From contig DARQ01000119.1 in assembly GCA_002503395.1 (NCBI GenBank), forward strand, positions 4,540 to 29,635: a stretch of 25,096 nucleotides of DNA. The letters are read 5' to 3'. The stretch is from Euryarchaeota archaeon UBA60. GTDB lineage: Archaea; Thermoplasmatota; Poseidoniia; Poseidoniales; Poseidoniaceae. Of this stretch, positions 1-7,450 are shown one piece after another; the first letter of the stretch is position 1; each line of letters opens with the position of its first letter. A program made the position numbers and the translations under genes. A model generated the notes under the pieces. That model was given only the letters and a program-made list of their open reading frames with translations, ran no database searches and was not told the origin of the DNA.

Positions 1-1206
1 GTTCAGCAGGTCAGCATGATGGTCGGTGCGGACAGAATACCAGTGCCACAAGTTGTTGCCGGAAATATCGCCGCAATCACCGGAATCCGCTCTGCCGCAG
101 CCGGGGTTACAATCGCCAATAATCAGGATATGGTTCCGTTTGAACCGATTCGCCACTATTCCGAACCTGTCGTCACCGTCGCAGTGGAACCGAAGTCGAT
201 GAAGGACTTACCGAAGTTCATCGATGCCCTTCGCTCGCTGGCAAAAGCCGATGCCAGCCTTCAGGTTTCGACCAATCAGGAGACCGGCGAGGCGCTTCTC
301 GCCGGAATGGGCGAATTGCACCTGGAAATCACCACCTACCGAATAGAGGAAGAACAGGGGATCAAAGTCAATGTCAGCGAGCCCATCGTTGTCTATCGTG
401 AAAGCGTGTCGGGAAATAACCACGGCCATCCATTCGAGGGGAAATCCCCTAATCGTCACAACCGATTCTATGTCGAGGTCGAGAAATTGTCACCTGAAGT
501 CATCACTGCCCTGCGCGAAGGGGTCTTTGGTGATGGCGCGGTACGTAATAAAGACGCCAAGGAAATCGGCAACCGTTTCTCCGAATATGGAATGGATAGG
601 GACCAGATGCGCAAGATATATGCAATCAATGGAACCAATGTTCTGATCAATGACACCAAGGGTATCCAAGCCCTACACGAGACTCGTGAACTGATTATCG
701 AGGCTTTCAATGCGGTGTGCAATGGAGGGCCATTAGCCGAAGAGCCGACGATGGGACTTATGGTTCGGCTGGTCGATGCCAAACTACACGAGGATGCGAT
801 TCACCGTGGCCCAGCTCAGACCATTCCCGCAGTACGCAATGCCATCAAGGGTGCGATGATAAGAGCCCGCCCGTCAGTACTGGAACCTATGCAGAAATTA
901 TTCGTCAGCGTCCCTAACGATTGGCTGGGAGGAGTAACCCGTGAAATCACACAACGCCGTGGCATCATAGAGGATATGCCCGCTGATGGCGAGGTCACCA
1001 CCGTCATCGGTACAGTCCCAGTCGGTGAGTCATTCGGATTCTCCAATGATATTCGCGCCGCCAGTCAAGGCCGGGCAATCTGGAATACCGAAAACTCAGG
1101 ATTCGAGGAACTGCCGCAACATCTGTACGAAGATGTGATCGGTGAGATTCGTAAGCGCAAGGGTCTGAAGGCGGAGATGCCGACCGAGGAAAACTATTCC
1201 GACTGA
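1..1206 (+). CDS. fusA: Translation elongation factor EF-2, C-terminal part (5' end outside window)
   Basis: This is the C-terminal 401 residues of archaeal/eukaryal-type EF-2, the GTPase that moves tRNA and mRNA through the ribosome. The reading frame is open from base 1, so the gene starts upstream of the window; the first in-frame ATG at 16 is internal. The visible part covers the end of domain II through domain V. The domain IV tip motif HEDAIHRGPAQ is present, and its second His, codon 802-804, is the residue that diphthamide biosynthesis modifies in archaea and eukaryotes. The GTP-binding G domain is not in the window. The protein ends in the charged tail typical of archaeal EF-2 (GEIRKRKGLKAEMP), with the stop at 1204-1206. 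The next gene is convergent. The family call is very secure. Confidence 0.97.
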   Translation, partial: VQQVSMMVGADRIPVPQVVAGNIAAITGIRSAAAGVTIANNQDMVPFEPIRHYSEPVVTVAVEPKSMKDLPKFIDALRSLAKADASLQVSTNQETGEALLAGMGELHLEITTYRIEEEQGIKVNVSEPIVVYRESVSGNNHGHPFEGKSPNRHNRFYVEVEKLSPEVITALREGVFGDGAVRNKDAKEIGNRFSEYGMDRDQMRKIYAINGTNVLINDTKGIQALHETRELIIEAFNAVCNGGPLAEEPTMGLMVRLVDAKLHEDAIHRGPAQTIPAVRNAIKGAMIRARPSVLEPMQKLFVSVPNDWLGGVTREITQRRGIIEDMPADGEVTTVIGTVPVGESFGFSNDIRAASQGRAIWNTENSGFEELPQHLYEDVIGEIRKRKGLKAEMPTEENYSD

Positions 1207-1273
1207 ACAACTGCTCATCCATTGCCCCAAGCGGGCCGGTGAGAATCTCTAAGGTTAGAATGCCAGTAGTGAA

Positions 1274-3031
1274 TCAACTGATTCGGGATAACTGGAAATC
1301 CGTCAACTCCCTGAGTGTATCTACTCCCGAATTCTGGGAGAGAGCATCCAGACATCTGTGAGCTTCGGCATGGTATGACTCAGCCAACGCTCTGGCGTGG
1401 TCAATAGAGCCTAATTCAGCCAGCCCGGCAATCGCCGCATTGACCGAATCCTCGCTCGCCGCATCACCTTTTCCCAGAGCCGCCAGTAGAGCCTGCTTCG
1501 CAGGTTGATCTTCTTGTGACAAGGCATGAATAACCATCAGTGTGCGCTTTCCCTGAGCGACATCACTACCGGAGGGTTTCCCGGTGGTCTGTGAGTCTGA
1601 ACAGACATCAATCAAGTCGTCCATCAACTGAAAGCACATCCCAACCGCGAGGCCCCAGTGGGTCATGATTTCGACAATTTCCGGCTCTGCCCCAGATAAT
1701 AGTGCCCCTACCCGCCCACAGGTCTCAAACATCACCGCGGTCTTTCCCTCAATCATTTCGAGGTACTCTGCCTCACTCACAGCATCAGCCCTCGACTCAA
1801 ATCCGATGTCTCTCTGCTGACCCTCGGCCACCCGACGGACCATCGAACTCAAGGTGAGAACAAGTTCTTGAAGATACGACTGTTCAATATCCTCGCTCTT
1901 CGCCAGGACCTCGAATCCAACCGCCAGCATCGCATCTCCAGCATTTATCGCAGTAGCCCGGTCGAAGGCGATATGAACAGCTGGGCGGCCCCTGCGAACA
2001 TCATCTTCATCCATGATGTCATCATGAACCAAGGTGAAATTGTGAATGATCTCTATCGCCGCGCCGACATCGTACAATCCAGGATTAACCGAACCTACAG
2101 CCTGTGCGACAATTATCGGCAGGGTCGCCCGCATGCGCTTTCCGCCACTATTGATCAGATGCATCATAGCCTGATTTAGAATACTATCAATATCGTGGCT
2201 CAGGGCGACGATGATTCGCGCTTCGACCTCGGCTCTATGCTGCTCTAACGCCGGCAAAATATCCTCTGCCCCAGAGTACGGGACTTGGCTCGAGTTTGGC
2301 GCCGGACTCAGGTCGCCGAGTTGATGAATCAAGGGGTCATATTCGCCTCTCGAATGGGAATCGGGCCAGCATTTATCGATGAATAAGTCGCATATTCCAT
2401 CAAACCAAGGGGCAAATCTCTCACCTCGCTGCTTGGTTGCAGCACACCAGTCTGCAAACTCGTCCTTACCGACCCAAGCGACTTCATGAACCTCATTGGC
2501 ATTTATTTCCAGATCGACGTCAGATTGAATCACAATCACGTGGTCAAGTTCCCGTTCGGCCCAATCATCATTCATTCGTGCCAGATATTGGAATCTGCCG
2601 AGCGTCTCAAAAGACGAAATAGGAATTTGCGAGGGCGGAATACCCAATTCCTGCCCAAGTTTTCTTACCGCCGCCCGAATAACCCCCAGATCACCCTCCA
2701 ACTCCATTTCATTAGCGATGTAGAGCGGGTGGGAGCAACATGAATTAGCCCATATTCCCGGAAAGGTGATTTTGTTCAGAGCCCTTCGCTGTAATAGCAA
2801 CCGCCCTTCCATGTCATACAAAAGAACCGAAAAAGCGCGATGTAATTTCCCCTCGCCACGGTGCACCTCTAGTTTTGATTCGGCACCAATCACACGGTCT
2901 TCATCATCGACAAGGATAACCGCTTCAGACATCATCGCAGTTTGCGATTCATCGTGACCTGCATCGATTAAAGACTGCGCTTGAGTTCCCAAATCAATCT
3001 CCGGTAGCCCATCGTCATCATCGGTGCTCAT
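1274..3031 (-). CDS. Fusion of type I isopentenyl-diphosphate isomerase and geranylgeranyl diphosphate synthase
   Basis: One 585-residue frame carries two isoprenoid enzymes in consecutive steps. Residues about 32-215 are a Nudix-fold type I IPP isomerase (IPP to DMAPP): NSCCSHP at 96-102 carries the catalytic Cys, and the ERELD segment near 159-163 supplies the catalytic/metal Glu residues. Residues about 260-585 are an all-alpha trans-prenyltransferase with a first Asp-rich motif DDIMD (337-341), a second DDLID (471-475), GGKRMR for diphosphate binding and QGKR near the C terminus. Phe five residues before the first motif is the pattern of archaeal GGPP synthase, so the expected product is C20. 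The ATG at 3031 is preceded by GGAG at an 8-base gap; a TTG at 3088, directly after the kinase stop, would add 19 residues. It follows the isopentenyl phosphate kinase on the same strand and is probably co-transcribed. No stop or frameshift separates the halves. Confidence 0.93.
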   Translation of the reverse strand: MSTDDDDGLPEIDLGTQAQSLIDAGHDESQTAMMSEAVILVDDEDRVIGAESKLEVHRGEGKLHRAFSVLLYDMEGRLLLQRRALNKITFPGIWANSCCSHPLYIANEMELEGDLGVIRAAVRKLGQELGIPPSQIPISSFETLGRFQYLARMNDDWAERELDHVIVIQSDVDLEINANEVHEVAWVGKDEFADWCAATKQRGERFAPWFDGICDLFIDKCWPDSHSRGEYDPLIHQLGDLSPAPNSSQVPYSGAEDILPALEQHRAEVEARIIVALSHDIDSILNQAMMHLINSGGKRMRATLPIIVAQAVGSVNPGLYDVGAAIEIIHNFTLVHDDIMDEDDVRRGRPAVHIAFDRATAINAGDAMLAVGFEVLAKSEDIEQSYLQELVLTLSSMVRRVAEGQQRDIGFESRADAVSEAEYLEMIEGKTAVMFETCGRVGALLSGAEPEIVEIMTHWGLAVGMCFQLMDDLIDVCSDSQTTGKPSGSDVAQGKRTLMVIHALSQEDQPAKQALLAALGKGDAASEDSVNAAIAGLAELGSIDHARALAESYHAEAHRCLDALSQNSGVDTLRELTDFQLSRIS

Positions 3032-3088
3032 CCTAACTGCTCCAAACCGGTCGACGAGCATATTGCATATGACTATGGTGGGGGGCAA

Positions 3089-3907
3089 TTAAGCGAAAAT
3101 CTTGGTGCCGACGCAGTCTTCACCACTCCCAGCGGCAATTATTCTCTCGCGCAGTCCTTTGATCATCATGACTTCAATGCCATTTGCAGCAGCCTGCGAT
3201 GCACGCTCTGACTTCAGGAAGATACCCCCTGTCACATCGATATTTGAATGATGTTCGCCAATCAGCGCTTCACCCGGTCGCCAGGAATTGAGTAATAGAC
3301 TGGTATCGTCTTCGGGTAATCCGGACATGATTCCATCGACATCACCCATTGCAAAGATGATCCTTGAAACCCCTGGGACTTCGGTTCCAATTCTATATAC
3401 TAAGTCATCACCAGATAAAATCCCAAAATCAACTGGCGGGTCACAGGTGACGACGTCACCAAAGGTTATCGGAACTTGACCACATCTTGAGGTTGCGAAT
3501 CTAGACACATCCCCTTTGAATCCAACACCGGAACCAACCACCCATTCCCGCGGTGGGTGAATTGTGGACGCAACCCCATTGCGAGATAATTCGGCCACGA
3601 GAATCTCATTCAGTTCATCCATATCCCGGCGCACCGATGAAATTGCTTCATCTTGGGACTTGAGTTCCATTCCGCCGCTGATTTCATCATTACGTCCAAG
3701 GTGCAACTGCCAAGACTTGGCTTTGAGATGGCCGAAAGAACCAGCGCCGTGGACAATGATGACAAAAATTCCCCGGCGGACCAATTCGGCGATAGCAATG
3801 GCTATTTCGGCTATGACTTCATATTTGGCGGTGCAAAGACTGGACTTGTCGGTCAGCAGGCCGCCTCCGAGTTTTATCACCACCCGCTCAGCAACATCCT
3901 TACCCAC
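3089..3907 (-). CDS. ipk: Isopentenyl phosphate kinase
   Basis: An amino-acid-kinase-fold enzyme that phosphorylates isopentenyl phosphate to IPP, the last step of the archaeal alternative mevalonate pathway. It has the glycine-rich N-terminal strand VVIKLGGGLLTDK and the segment GAGSFGHLKAKSW. The His in GSFGH is the residue that in characterised kinases of this family contacts the substrate phosphate. Later come a GDV segment and a C-terminal TGGIFLKSERA region, as in this kinase family. The likely start is GTG at 3907, because AGGAGAGG lies just upstream and the first strand then starts close to the N terminus, as is usual. A TTG at 3949 would add 14 residues of no recognisable domain. The gene is followed immediately by the isomerase/GGPP synthase fusion, its direct downstream step. 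Product 272 residues, normal for the family. Confidence 0.92.
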   Translation of the reverse strand: MGKDVAERVVIKLGGGLLTDKSSLCTAKYEVIAEIAIAIAELVRRGIFVIIVHGAGSFGHLKAKSWQLHLGRNDEISGGMELKSQDEAISSVRRDMDELNEILVAELSRNGVASTIHPPREWVVGSGVGFKGDVSRFATSRCGQVPITFGDVVTCDPPVDFGILSGDDLVYRIGTEVPGVSRIIFAMGDVDGIMSGLPEDDTSLLLNSWRPGEALIGEHHSNIDVTGGIFLKSERASQAAANGIEVMMIKGLRERIIAAGSGEDCVGTKIFA

Positions 3908-3912
3908 TGACC

Positions 3913-3920
3913 CCTCTCCT
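3913..3920 (-). promoter_or_regulatory. Shine-Dalgarno site for isopentenyl phosphate kinase
   Basis: On the minus strand this reads AGGAGAGG and lies 5 bases before the GTG at 3907. It decides for that start over the longer TTG start at 3949, which has no comparable site. Confidence 0.55.
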
Positions 3921-3970
3921 ATCTTCGCGTCTTCGCCCTCGACTTTCAAACCAACGCATGTGAGGACGTG

Positions 3971-3978
3971 AAATATGT
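3971..3978. promoter_or_regulatory. TATA-like box between divergent genes
   Basis: AAATATGT on the plus strand (ACATATTT on the minus strand) sits in the short space between the divergent kinase and zinc-ribbon genes. On the minus strand, about 26 bases downstream puts transcription start near 3948, giving a leader of about 40 bases that contains the Shine-Dalgarno site. On the plus strand the element is about 22 bases before the ATG at 3997, which would give a nearly leaderless message. Which strand is served cannot be decided from sequence. Confidence 0.4.
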
Positions 3979-3996
3979 AATCGGCCTAGGAAGTCC

Positions 3997-4329
3997 ATGG
4001 GCGAGCCTACAGTAGACGAATTGATTCGCCACCTTCAGTCAGAACTAGGCCAGACCGATGATATCTTAGATAGTCTCGACCGAAAGCGCCGTCAACTACA
4101 GATCGAGACCTGTATTCAAGAGGTTCTTTCATTCCAGCAAAGATACAAGATTCTAGATGATGCGGGAATCGATCCAATCAAGATAACCGAAGTAGTGCGC
4201 TTGATACATACCGCCGAGTCTAAGTCTTCTTCTCCGGAGAAAAGTACGGATTCAGAATGGTGCGAAAAATGTCAGGCCACATTGGAAGACGACCTAGATT
4301 TCTGTCCTGCATGTGGAAAGAAGGTATGA
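3997..4329 (+). CDS. Small coiled-coil protein with C-terminal zinc ribbon
   Basis: A 110-residue protein of unknown function. The first 60 residues are charged and heptad-like (many Leu, Glu, Arg, Gln) and probably form helices or a coiled coil. A Ser-rich linker follows at about 73-85. The last 24 residues are a zinc ribbon with two CxxC pairs, CEKC and CPAC, 15 residues between the pairs. The ATG at 3997 has AGGA a few bases upstream. It lies between divergent kinase and convergent kptA genes, with 1 base between its stop and the kptA stop, so it is probably its own unit. No family was recognised; a nucleic-acid or protein adaptor role is only a guess from the zinc ribbon. Confidence 0.75.
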   Translation: MGEPTVDELIRHLQSELGQTDDILDSLDRKRRQLQIETCIQEVLSFQQRYKILDDAGIDPIKITEVVRLIHTAESKSSSPEKSTDSEWCEKCQATLEDDLDFCPACGKKV

Positions 4330-4330
4330 A

Positions 4331-5035
4331 TCATTCTTCTTCTTTAGCGGCCTCTTCGGTTTCCCATTCGGCGACAATTTCCTCTATGATCGGGTCATCT
4401 ACAGGCATGACGTCGACGTAGGTAGGAGGGATTACCTCAGTCAGGTACACCGTCGTTCCAGCCCGGTAGATGGTGTGGCCATCAGCGATGGCACGAGTAG
4501 TGTCGACCTCGATGATCGAGGGACGCAAGATGTGAACATGTCCAGCCTCCATCGCATTGCGAATAGTCTTTGAAAGGTGAACGTAATTCTGCTTTTCACT
4601 GGACTTCAATCCCAATTCCAAATGCATTTCAACGTCTTCGGAACTACATGGCCAATAGAGAGCCTCGGGGATATCATCAGTCGGATGGTCTATTTCAATC
4701 TCTACCGAATGGGCGTAGGTCGCACGCATCATATCACCTTCAATCTGAAAGCGGCCTTTGTCATCGCACTCGGTAATCGCTTTGAAGTGCCAAGGTCTGA
4801 GCCAATGGTAGTAACGGCGGTGTTCTTTGAACGAATCGGTCATACTATTGAGGTCGACCCAGCCATTCAAGTCCATTTCTAGCCCGAATTTCTCGGGAAA
4901 ATGACGCAGTACTCCAGCTATCAATCTTCCCAGTCCAGACATCTCTCTATCGCTCATGATGAATTTGCCCTCATCGTTGCATACCGGACAATTCTGTCCG
5001 AGGAAGGAGCCGTGAGCCTTACATTCCCGTAGCAT
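4331..5035 (-). CDS. kptA: RNA 2'-phosphotransferase, KptA/Tpt1 family
   Basis: Tpt1/KptA enzymes remove an internal RNA 2'-phosphate by transferring it to NAD+, giving ADP-ribose 1'',2''-cyclic phosphate and nicotinamide. This 234-residue protein has the archaeal layout: an N-terminal zinc finger (C5, H8, C16, C19), then the winged-helix half with the RH pair (R44, H45), R104 in MMRATYAHS, and the C-terminal ADP-ribosyltransferase half with HLS and R171. These match the Arg-His-Arg-Arg catalytic set known for the family. The usual LYHGT loop, which contacts NAD+, reads LYWPC at 127-131, so His-Gly-Thr is missing. About 40 acidic residues extend the C terminus. The ATG at 5035 has no close Shine-Dalgarno. 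It converges with the zinc-ribbon gene and diverges from the thiolase. Confidence 0.85.
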   Translation of the reverse strand: MLRECKAHGSFLGQNCPVCNDEGKFIMSDREMSGLGRLIAGVLRHFPEKFGLEMDLNGWVDLNSMTDSFKEHRRYYHWLRPWHFKAITECDDKGRFQIEGDMMRATYAHSVEIEIDHPTDDIPEALYWPCSSEDVEMHLELGLKSSEKQNYVHLSKTIRNAMEAGHVHILRPSIIEVDTTRAIADGHTIYRAGTTVYLTEVIPPTYVDVMPVDDPIIEEIVAEWETEEAAKEEE

Positions 5036-5036
5036 A

Positions 5037-5069
5037 TTATCAAGCCGCCGTAATGCCCCTCCTTGATAA
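5037..5069. repeat. Inverted repeat upstream of kptA
   Basis: TTATCAAG at 5037-5044 and CTTGATAA at 5062-5069 form a perfect 8-base inverted repeat with a 17-base spacer. It sits directly upstream of the kptA ATG in the 95-base space shared with the divergent thiolase. It could be a repressor site or the foot of a hairpin. Repeats of this size also arise by chance, so the call is weak. Confidence 0.3.
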
Positions 5070-5102
5070 CCCGTTCGCTGTGGAAGGGTTGTGATTCAGG
5101 GG

Positions 5103-5110
5103 TAATAATG
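5103..5110 (+). promoter_or_regulatory. TATA-like box for thiolase gene
   Basis: The stretch GGTAATAATG is centred about 25 bases before the ATG at 5131. That spacing places transcription start at or next to the ATG, so the message is probably leaderless. This supports the 5131 start over the ATG two codons later. Confidence 0.45.
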
Positions 5111-5130
5111 ATGAGAGCAATCGTTGTGGA

Positions 5131-6273
5131 ATGGTCATGGAGGCAGTGATATGCGACTATCTCCGGTCACCATTCCAGCGCGCTCACAAAGGTGCTCTAT
5201 CTGATTCACGACCCGAGGACATGGTATCTTCAGTCGTTCGAACTTCCATCTCGCGCAGCGGTATTGAAGCGGCTGATGTCGAGGACCTGCTACTCGGCTG
5301 TGCATACCCCGAAGGGGTGCAAGGGCTGAATCTGGGGCGTATGGTGACATATCTGTCCGGATTGCCAAACACTGTTCCGGGAGCCACCACCAACCGATTG
5401 TGCGGCTCATCGATGCAGGTTGCTCACACCGCCGCCGGAGCGATAAAAATGGGCTCCGGCGATTTATTCATCTGTGCCGGGGTGGAAACCATGTCGTTGG
5501 TCCAGCGCGGCGGATGGAATCGGGATTTACACCCGATGATCGAGCGGGATTTTCCCGCCGCATATATTGCAATGGGTATAACTGCTGAGAATCTCGCCGA
5601 ACAGTATTCTATTTCACGACAAGCGCAGGATGAATTCGCCTTCCACAGTCATAATAAGGCCCTGGCGGCACAGGACAAAGGCTATTTTTCCGATGAGTTG
5701 ACACCGATAACCACGCCAAGTGGTGATGTTTCAATCGATGGTTGCATCCGCGAGACCACGTTGGAAAAGATGGCTGGATTGAAACCAGCATTCACAGATA
5801 ATGGCTCGGTGACTGCGGCTACATCTTCGCCGCTTACCGATGGTGCCGCATGCAACCTCATCTGTTCGGATTCATATGCGGAAGAGCATTCTATTGGCAC
5901 TTTGGCAGAAATAGTCTCGACTGCGGTCGCTGGTGTGGCACCCGAGATAATGGGAATCGGCCCGGTTCCAGCCAGCCTGAAGGCGCTGGAGAGGGCTGGC
6001 CTGCGGCTTGATGAGGTCGATGTCATAGAATTGAATGAAGCATTCAGCTCACAGTCATTGGCGGTATTGAAAGAATTGGCACTGGAGGCTGATGATGAGC
6101 GGTTGAATATCGATGGTGGAGCACTGGCCATCGGACATCCTCTGGGTGCCAGTGGAGCACGGATATTGGGTAAAGCCGCAACACTATTGAAACGGACTGA
6201 AGGAGAATATGCCTTGGCTACGATGTGCATCGGCGGGGGCATGGGAATCGCCACAATTCTGCGCAGGCATTGA
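5131..6273 (+). CDS. Acetyl-CoA acyltransferase / 3-ketoacyl-CoA thiolase, FadA-like
   Basis: A 380-residue thiolase of the degradative/biosynthetic FadA-AtoB type. It has the nucleophilic Cys in NRLCGSS (C91), NEAFSSQ, the catalytic His in IGHPLGASGA (H336) and the second Cys in TMCIGGGMG (C366), so the full active site is present. It cleaves 3-ketoacyl-CoA with CoA or condenses two acyl-CoA; chain length cannot be read from sequence. It resembles bacterial thiolases more than the archaeal acetoacetyl-CoA thiolase that works with a DUF35 partner, and neither DUF35 nor HMG-CoA synthase is next to it. Fatty-acid beta-oxidation is therefore the more likely role. The start is ATG 5131, with a TATA-like element 25 bases upstream. 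The downstream gene begins 38 bases after its stop. Confidence 0.93.
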   Translation: MVMEAVICDYLRSPFQRAHKGALSDSRPEDMVSSVVRTSISRSGIEAADVEDLLLGCAYPEGVQGLNLGRMVTYLSGLPNTVPGATTNRLCGSSMQVAHTAAGAIKMGSGDLFICAGVETMSLVQRGGWNRDLHPMIERDFPAAYIAMGITAENLAEQYSISRQAQDEFAFHSHNKALAAQDKGYFSDELTPITTPSGDVSIDGCIRETTLEKMAGLKPAFTDNGSVTAATSSPLTDGAACNLICSDSYAEEHSIGTLAEIVSTAVAGVAPEIMGIGPVPASLKALERAGLRLDEVDVIELNEAFSSQSLAVLKELALEADDERLNIDGGALAIGHPLGASGARILGKAATLLKRTEGEYALATMCIGGGMGIATILRRH

Positions 6274-6311
6274 TGATAACCTTCATCAAAGGTTCCCGAC
6301 CTAGGAGTCAC

Positions 6312-7313
6312 ATGGGTATTCGTCGCGGCCGCAAAGAAGCATATGAGAATCTCTCAATCAGTGAAGAGGGTGATTGCCCCAGATGTGGGGGGGAATCTGT
6401 GGATTCGTCGATTTCAGGATTCCTGACGTGCTCTCGATGCGATTATGAATGGAAAGATCCGGATGCGGTACCGGAAGAGAAAGCCCCGCCACCGAATTAT
6501 CGGCGAGATGAGGAATTGCTCAATGAGTTCAAGCAGGAACTTGAAAGTGGGGAATTAAAAGATCTGCTCGGTATCGAAAAGAATCTATCCTCGGAACAAG
6601 AGCAGAGCCTAGGACGTTTACAAGATAAGTGGATGGATGGAATGCAGGGTCAATTCAATGCCGCTGTCGAAGAGAGAACGCCGCTATCAATCACCTTTGA
6701 TGATGATGATAATCTTGTTGAGACGACCGTCGCCTCAATGACATTGGTAGCCAATGATTTCGACGGAGGGGAGGAGATTCGTCTCGAGTATCCCGGGATT
6801 GGAACCGAATTCTATATCTTCGATGAGGATAGTGAAACCGGCTGGAGCAGAGGACGAACCGCAGAGGATACCGCACGCAGTATCGCCAACGTCATCAACC
6901 GTCATTCACAATTGGTATATGCCAACAACGAAGGATGTAAGGTGAGTTTTGAAATGCGCTCTGGGGATTTGAGCGCCGCCTCACTGGTGCTCTTCGTCGA
7001 CGACCCCGGCGGAACCGACATTATCTTTGAGAAGGGAGGTGTGTCGTTGGATTACCGGCAAGCCGTATCTCTCGATGATTACAGGGTTGCAGTTGAAATC
7101 GTTCTCGAAGATGGCATCATTTCGCCCAGTGAGGACCAGTTACTATGGGCGATGCGCCAGCATCTTGGAATCGACGATGCCAAGCACGTGCGAATAATAA
7201 TGGAGCACTTCGGCGACAAAGCGCTGAAAGAATGCCCGAATTGCGGAACCATGTCCGAACTATATCCTGAGTATTCCGCATGGTATTGTCAGCCCTGCGA
7301 GGATTGGCTGTGA
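6312..7313 (+). CDS. Uncharacterised protein with zinc ribbons at both ends and a TerB-like segment
   Basis: A 333-residue soluble protein of unknown function. An N-terminal zinc ribbon has C22, C25, C40, C43 and a C-terminal one has C308, C311, C326, C329. A charged helical stretch (about 50-125) follows the first. A beta-rich middle (about 130-250) contains the segment TARSIANVINRHSQ and later DDPGGTDI, a pattern that recalls a small domain seen in phage sheath and flagellar cap proteins. Then comes a helical segment with DGIISPSEDQ (about 255-295) that looks like a TerB-type acidic helix pair. The ATG at 6312 has AGGAG just upstream; in-frame ATGs at 6225 and 6273 would extend it into the thiolase gene or its stop. 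It lies upstream of the actin gene on the same strand, 137 bases apart. Function cannot be assigned. Confidence 0.8.
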   Translation: MGIRRGRKEAYENLSISEEGDCPRCGGESVDSSISGFLTCSRCDYEWKDPDAVPEEKAPPPNYRRDEELLNEFKQELESGELKDLLGIEKNLSSEQEQSLGRLQDKWMDGMQGQFNAAVEERTPLSITFDDDDNLVETTVASMTLVANDFDGGEEIRLEYPGIGTEFYIFDEDSETGWSRGRTAEDTARSIANVINRHSQLVYANNEGCKVSFEMRSGDLSAASLVLFVDDPGGTDIIFEKGGVSLDYRQAVSLDDYRVAVEIVLEDGIISPSEDQLLWAMRQHLGIDDAKHVRIIMEHFGDKALKECPNCGTMSELYPEYSAWYCQPCEDWL

Positions 7314-7412
7314 GATGAGATGACTCCCTCCGTGGGGTGATTGACAGTCATATCCAGACACCAACATCACCCCCACTCAGCACCCTATTCCTCTCTTGGG
7401 CGGGAGATTCTT

Positions 7413-7420
7413 CATAAAGT
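7413..7420 (+). promoter_or_regulatory. Possible TATA box for the actin-like gene
   Basis: CATAAAGT lies 31-38 bases before the ATG at 7451 in the 137-base space after the zinc-ribbon gene. The expected transcription start is near 7442, leaving a very short leader with GAGGAG. The match is modest. The rest of the gap 7314-7450 shows nothing else. Confidence 0.3.
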
Positions 7421-7450
7421 GGTTGGGGGTCGCTCCATCCGGCGAGGAGC

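Noticed and set aside
1271..1284. Short palindrome GAATCAACTGATTC as a terminator
   Set aside because: Six-base arms with a 2-base loop inside the coding 3' end of the fusion gene and no T run.
3032..3088. TTG start of the isomerase/GGPP synthase fusion directly after the kinase stop
   Set aside because: Adds 19 unconserved residues and lacks a ribosome site; the ATG at 3031 has GGAG at good spacing.
3564..3971. 135-codon plus-strand frame opposite the kinase gene
   Set aside because: Low-complexity Ser/Arg/Pro translation typical of the antisense of a real gene; no ribosome site and no recognisable domain.
6225..6311. Extension of the double zinc-ribbon protein into the thiolase gene
   Set aside because: AGGAG before the ATG at 6312 and the lack of any domain in the extra residues favour the shorter form.
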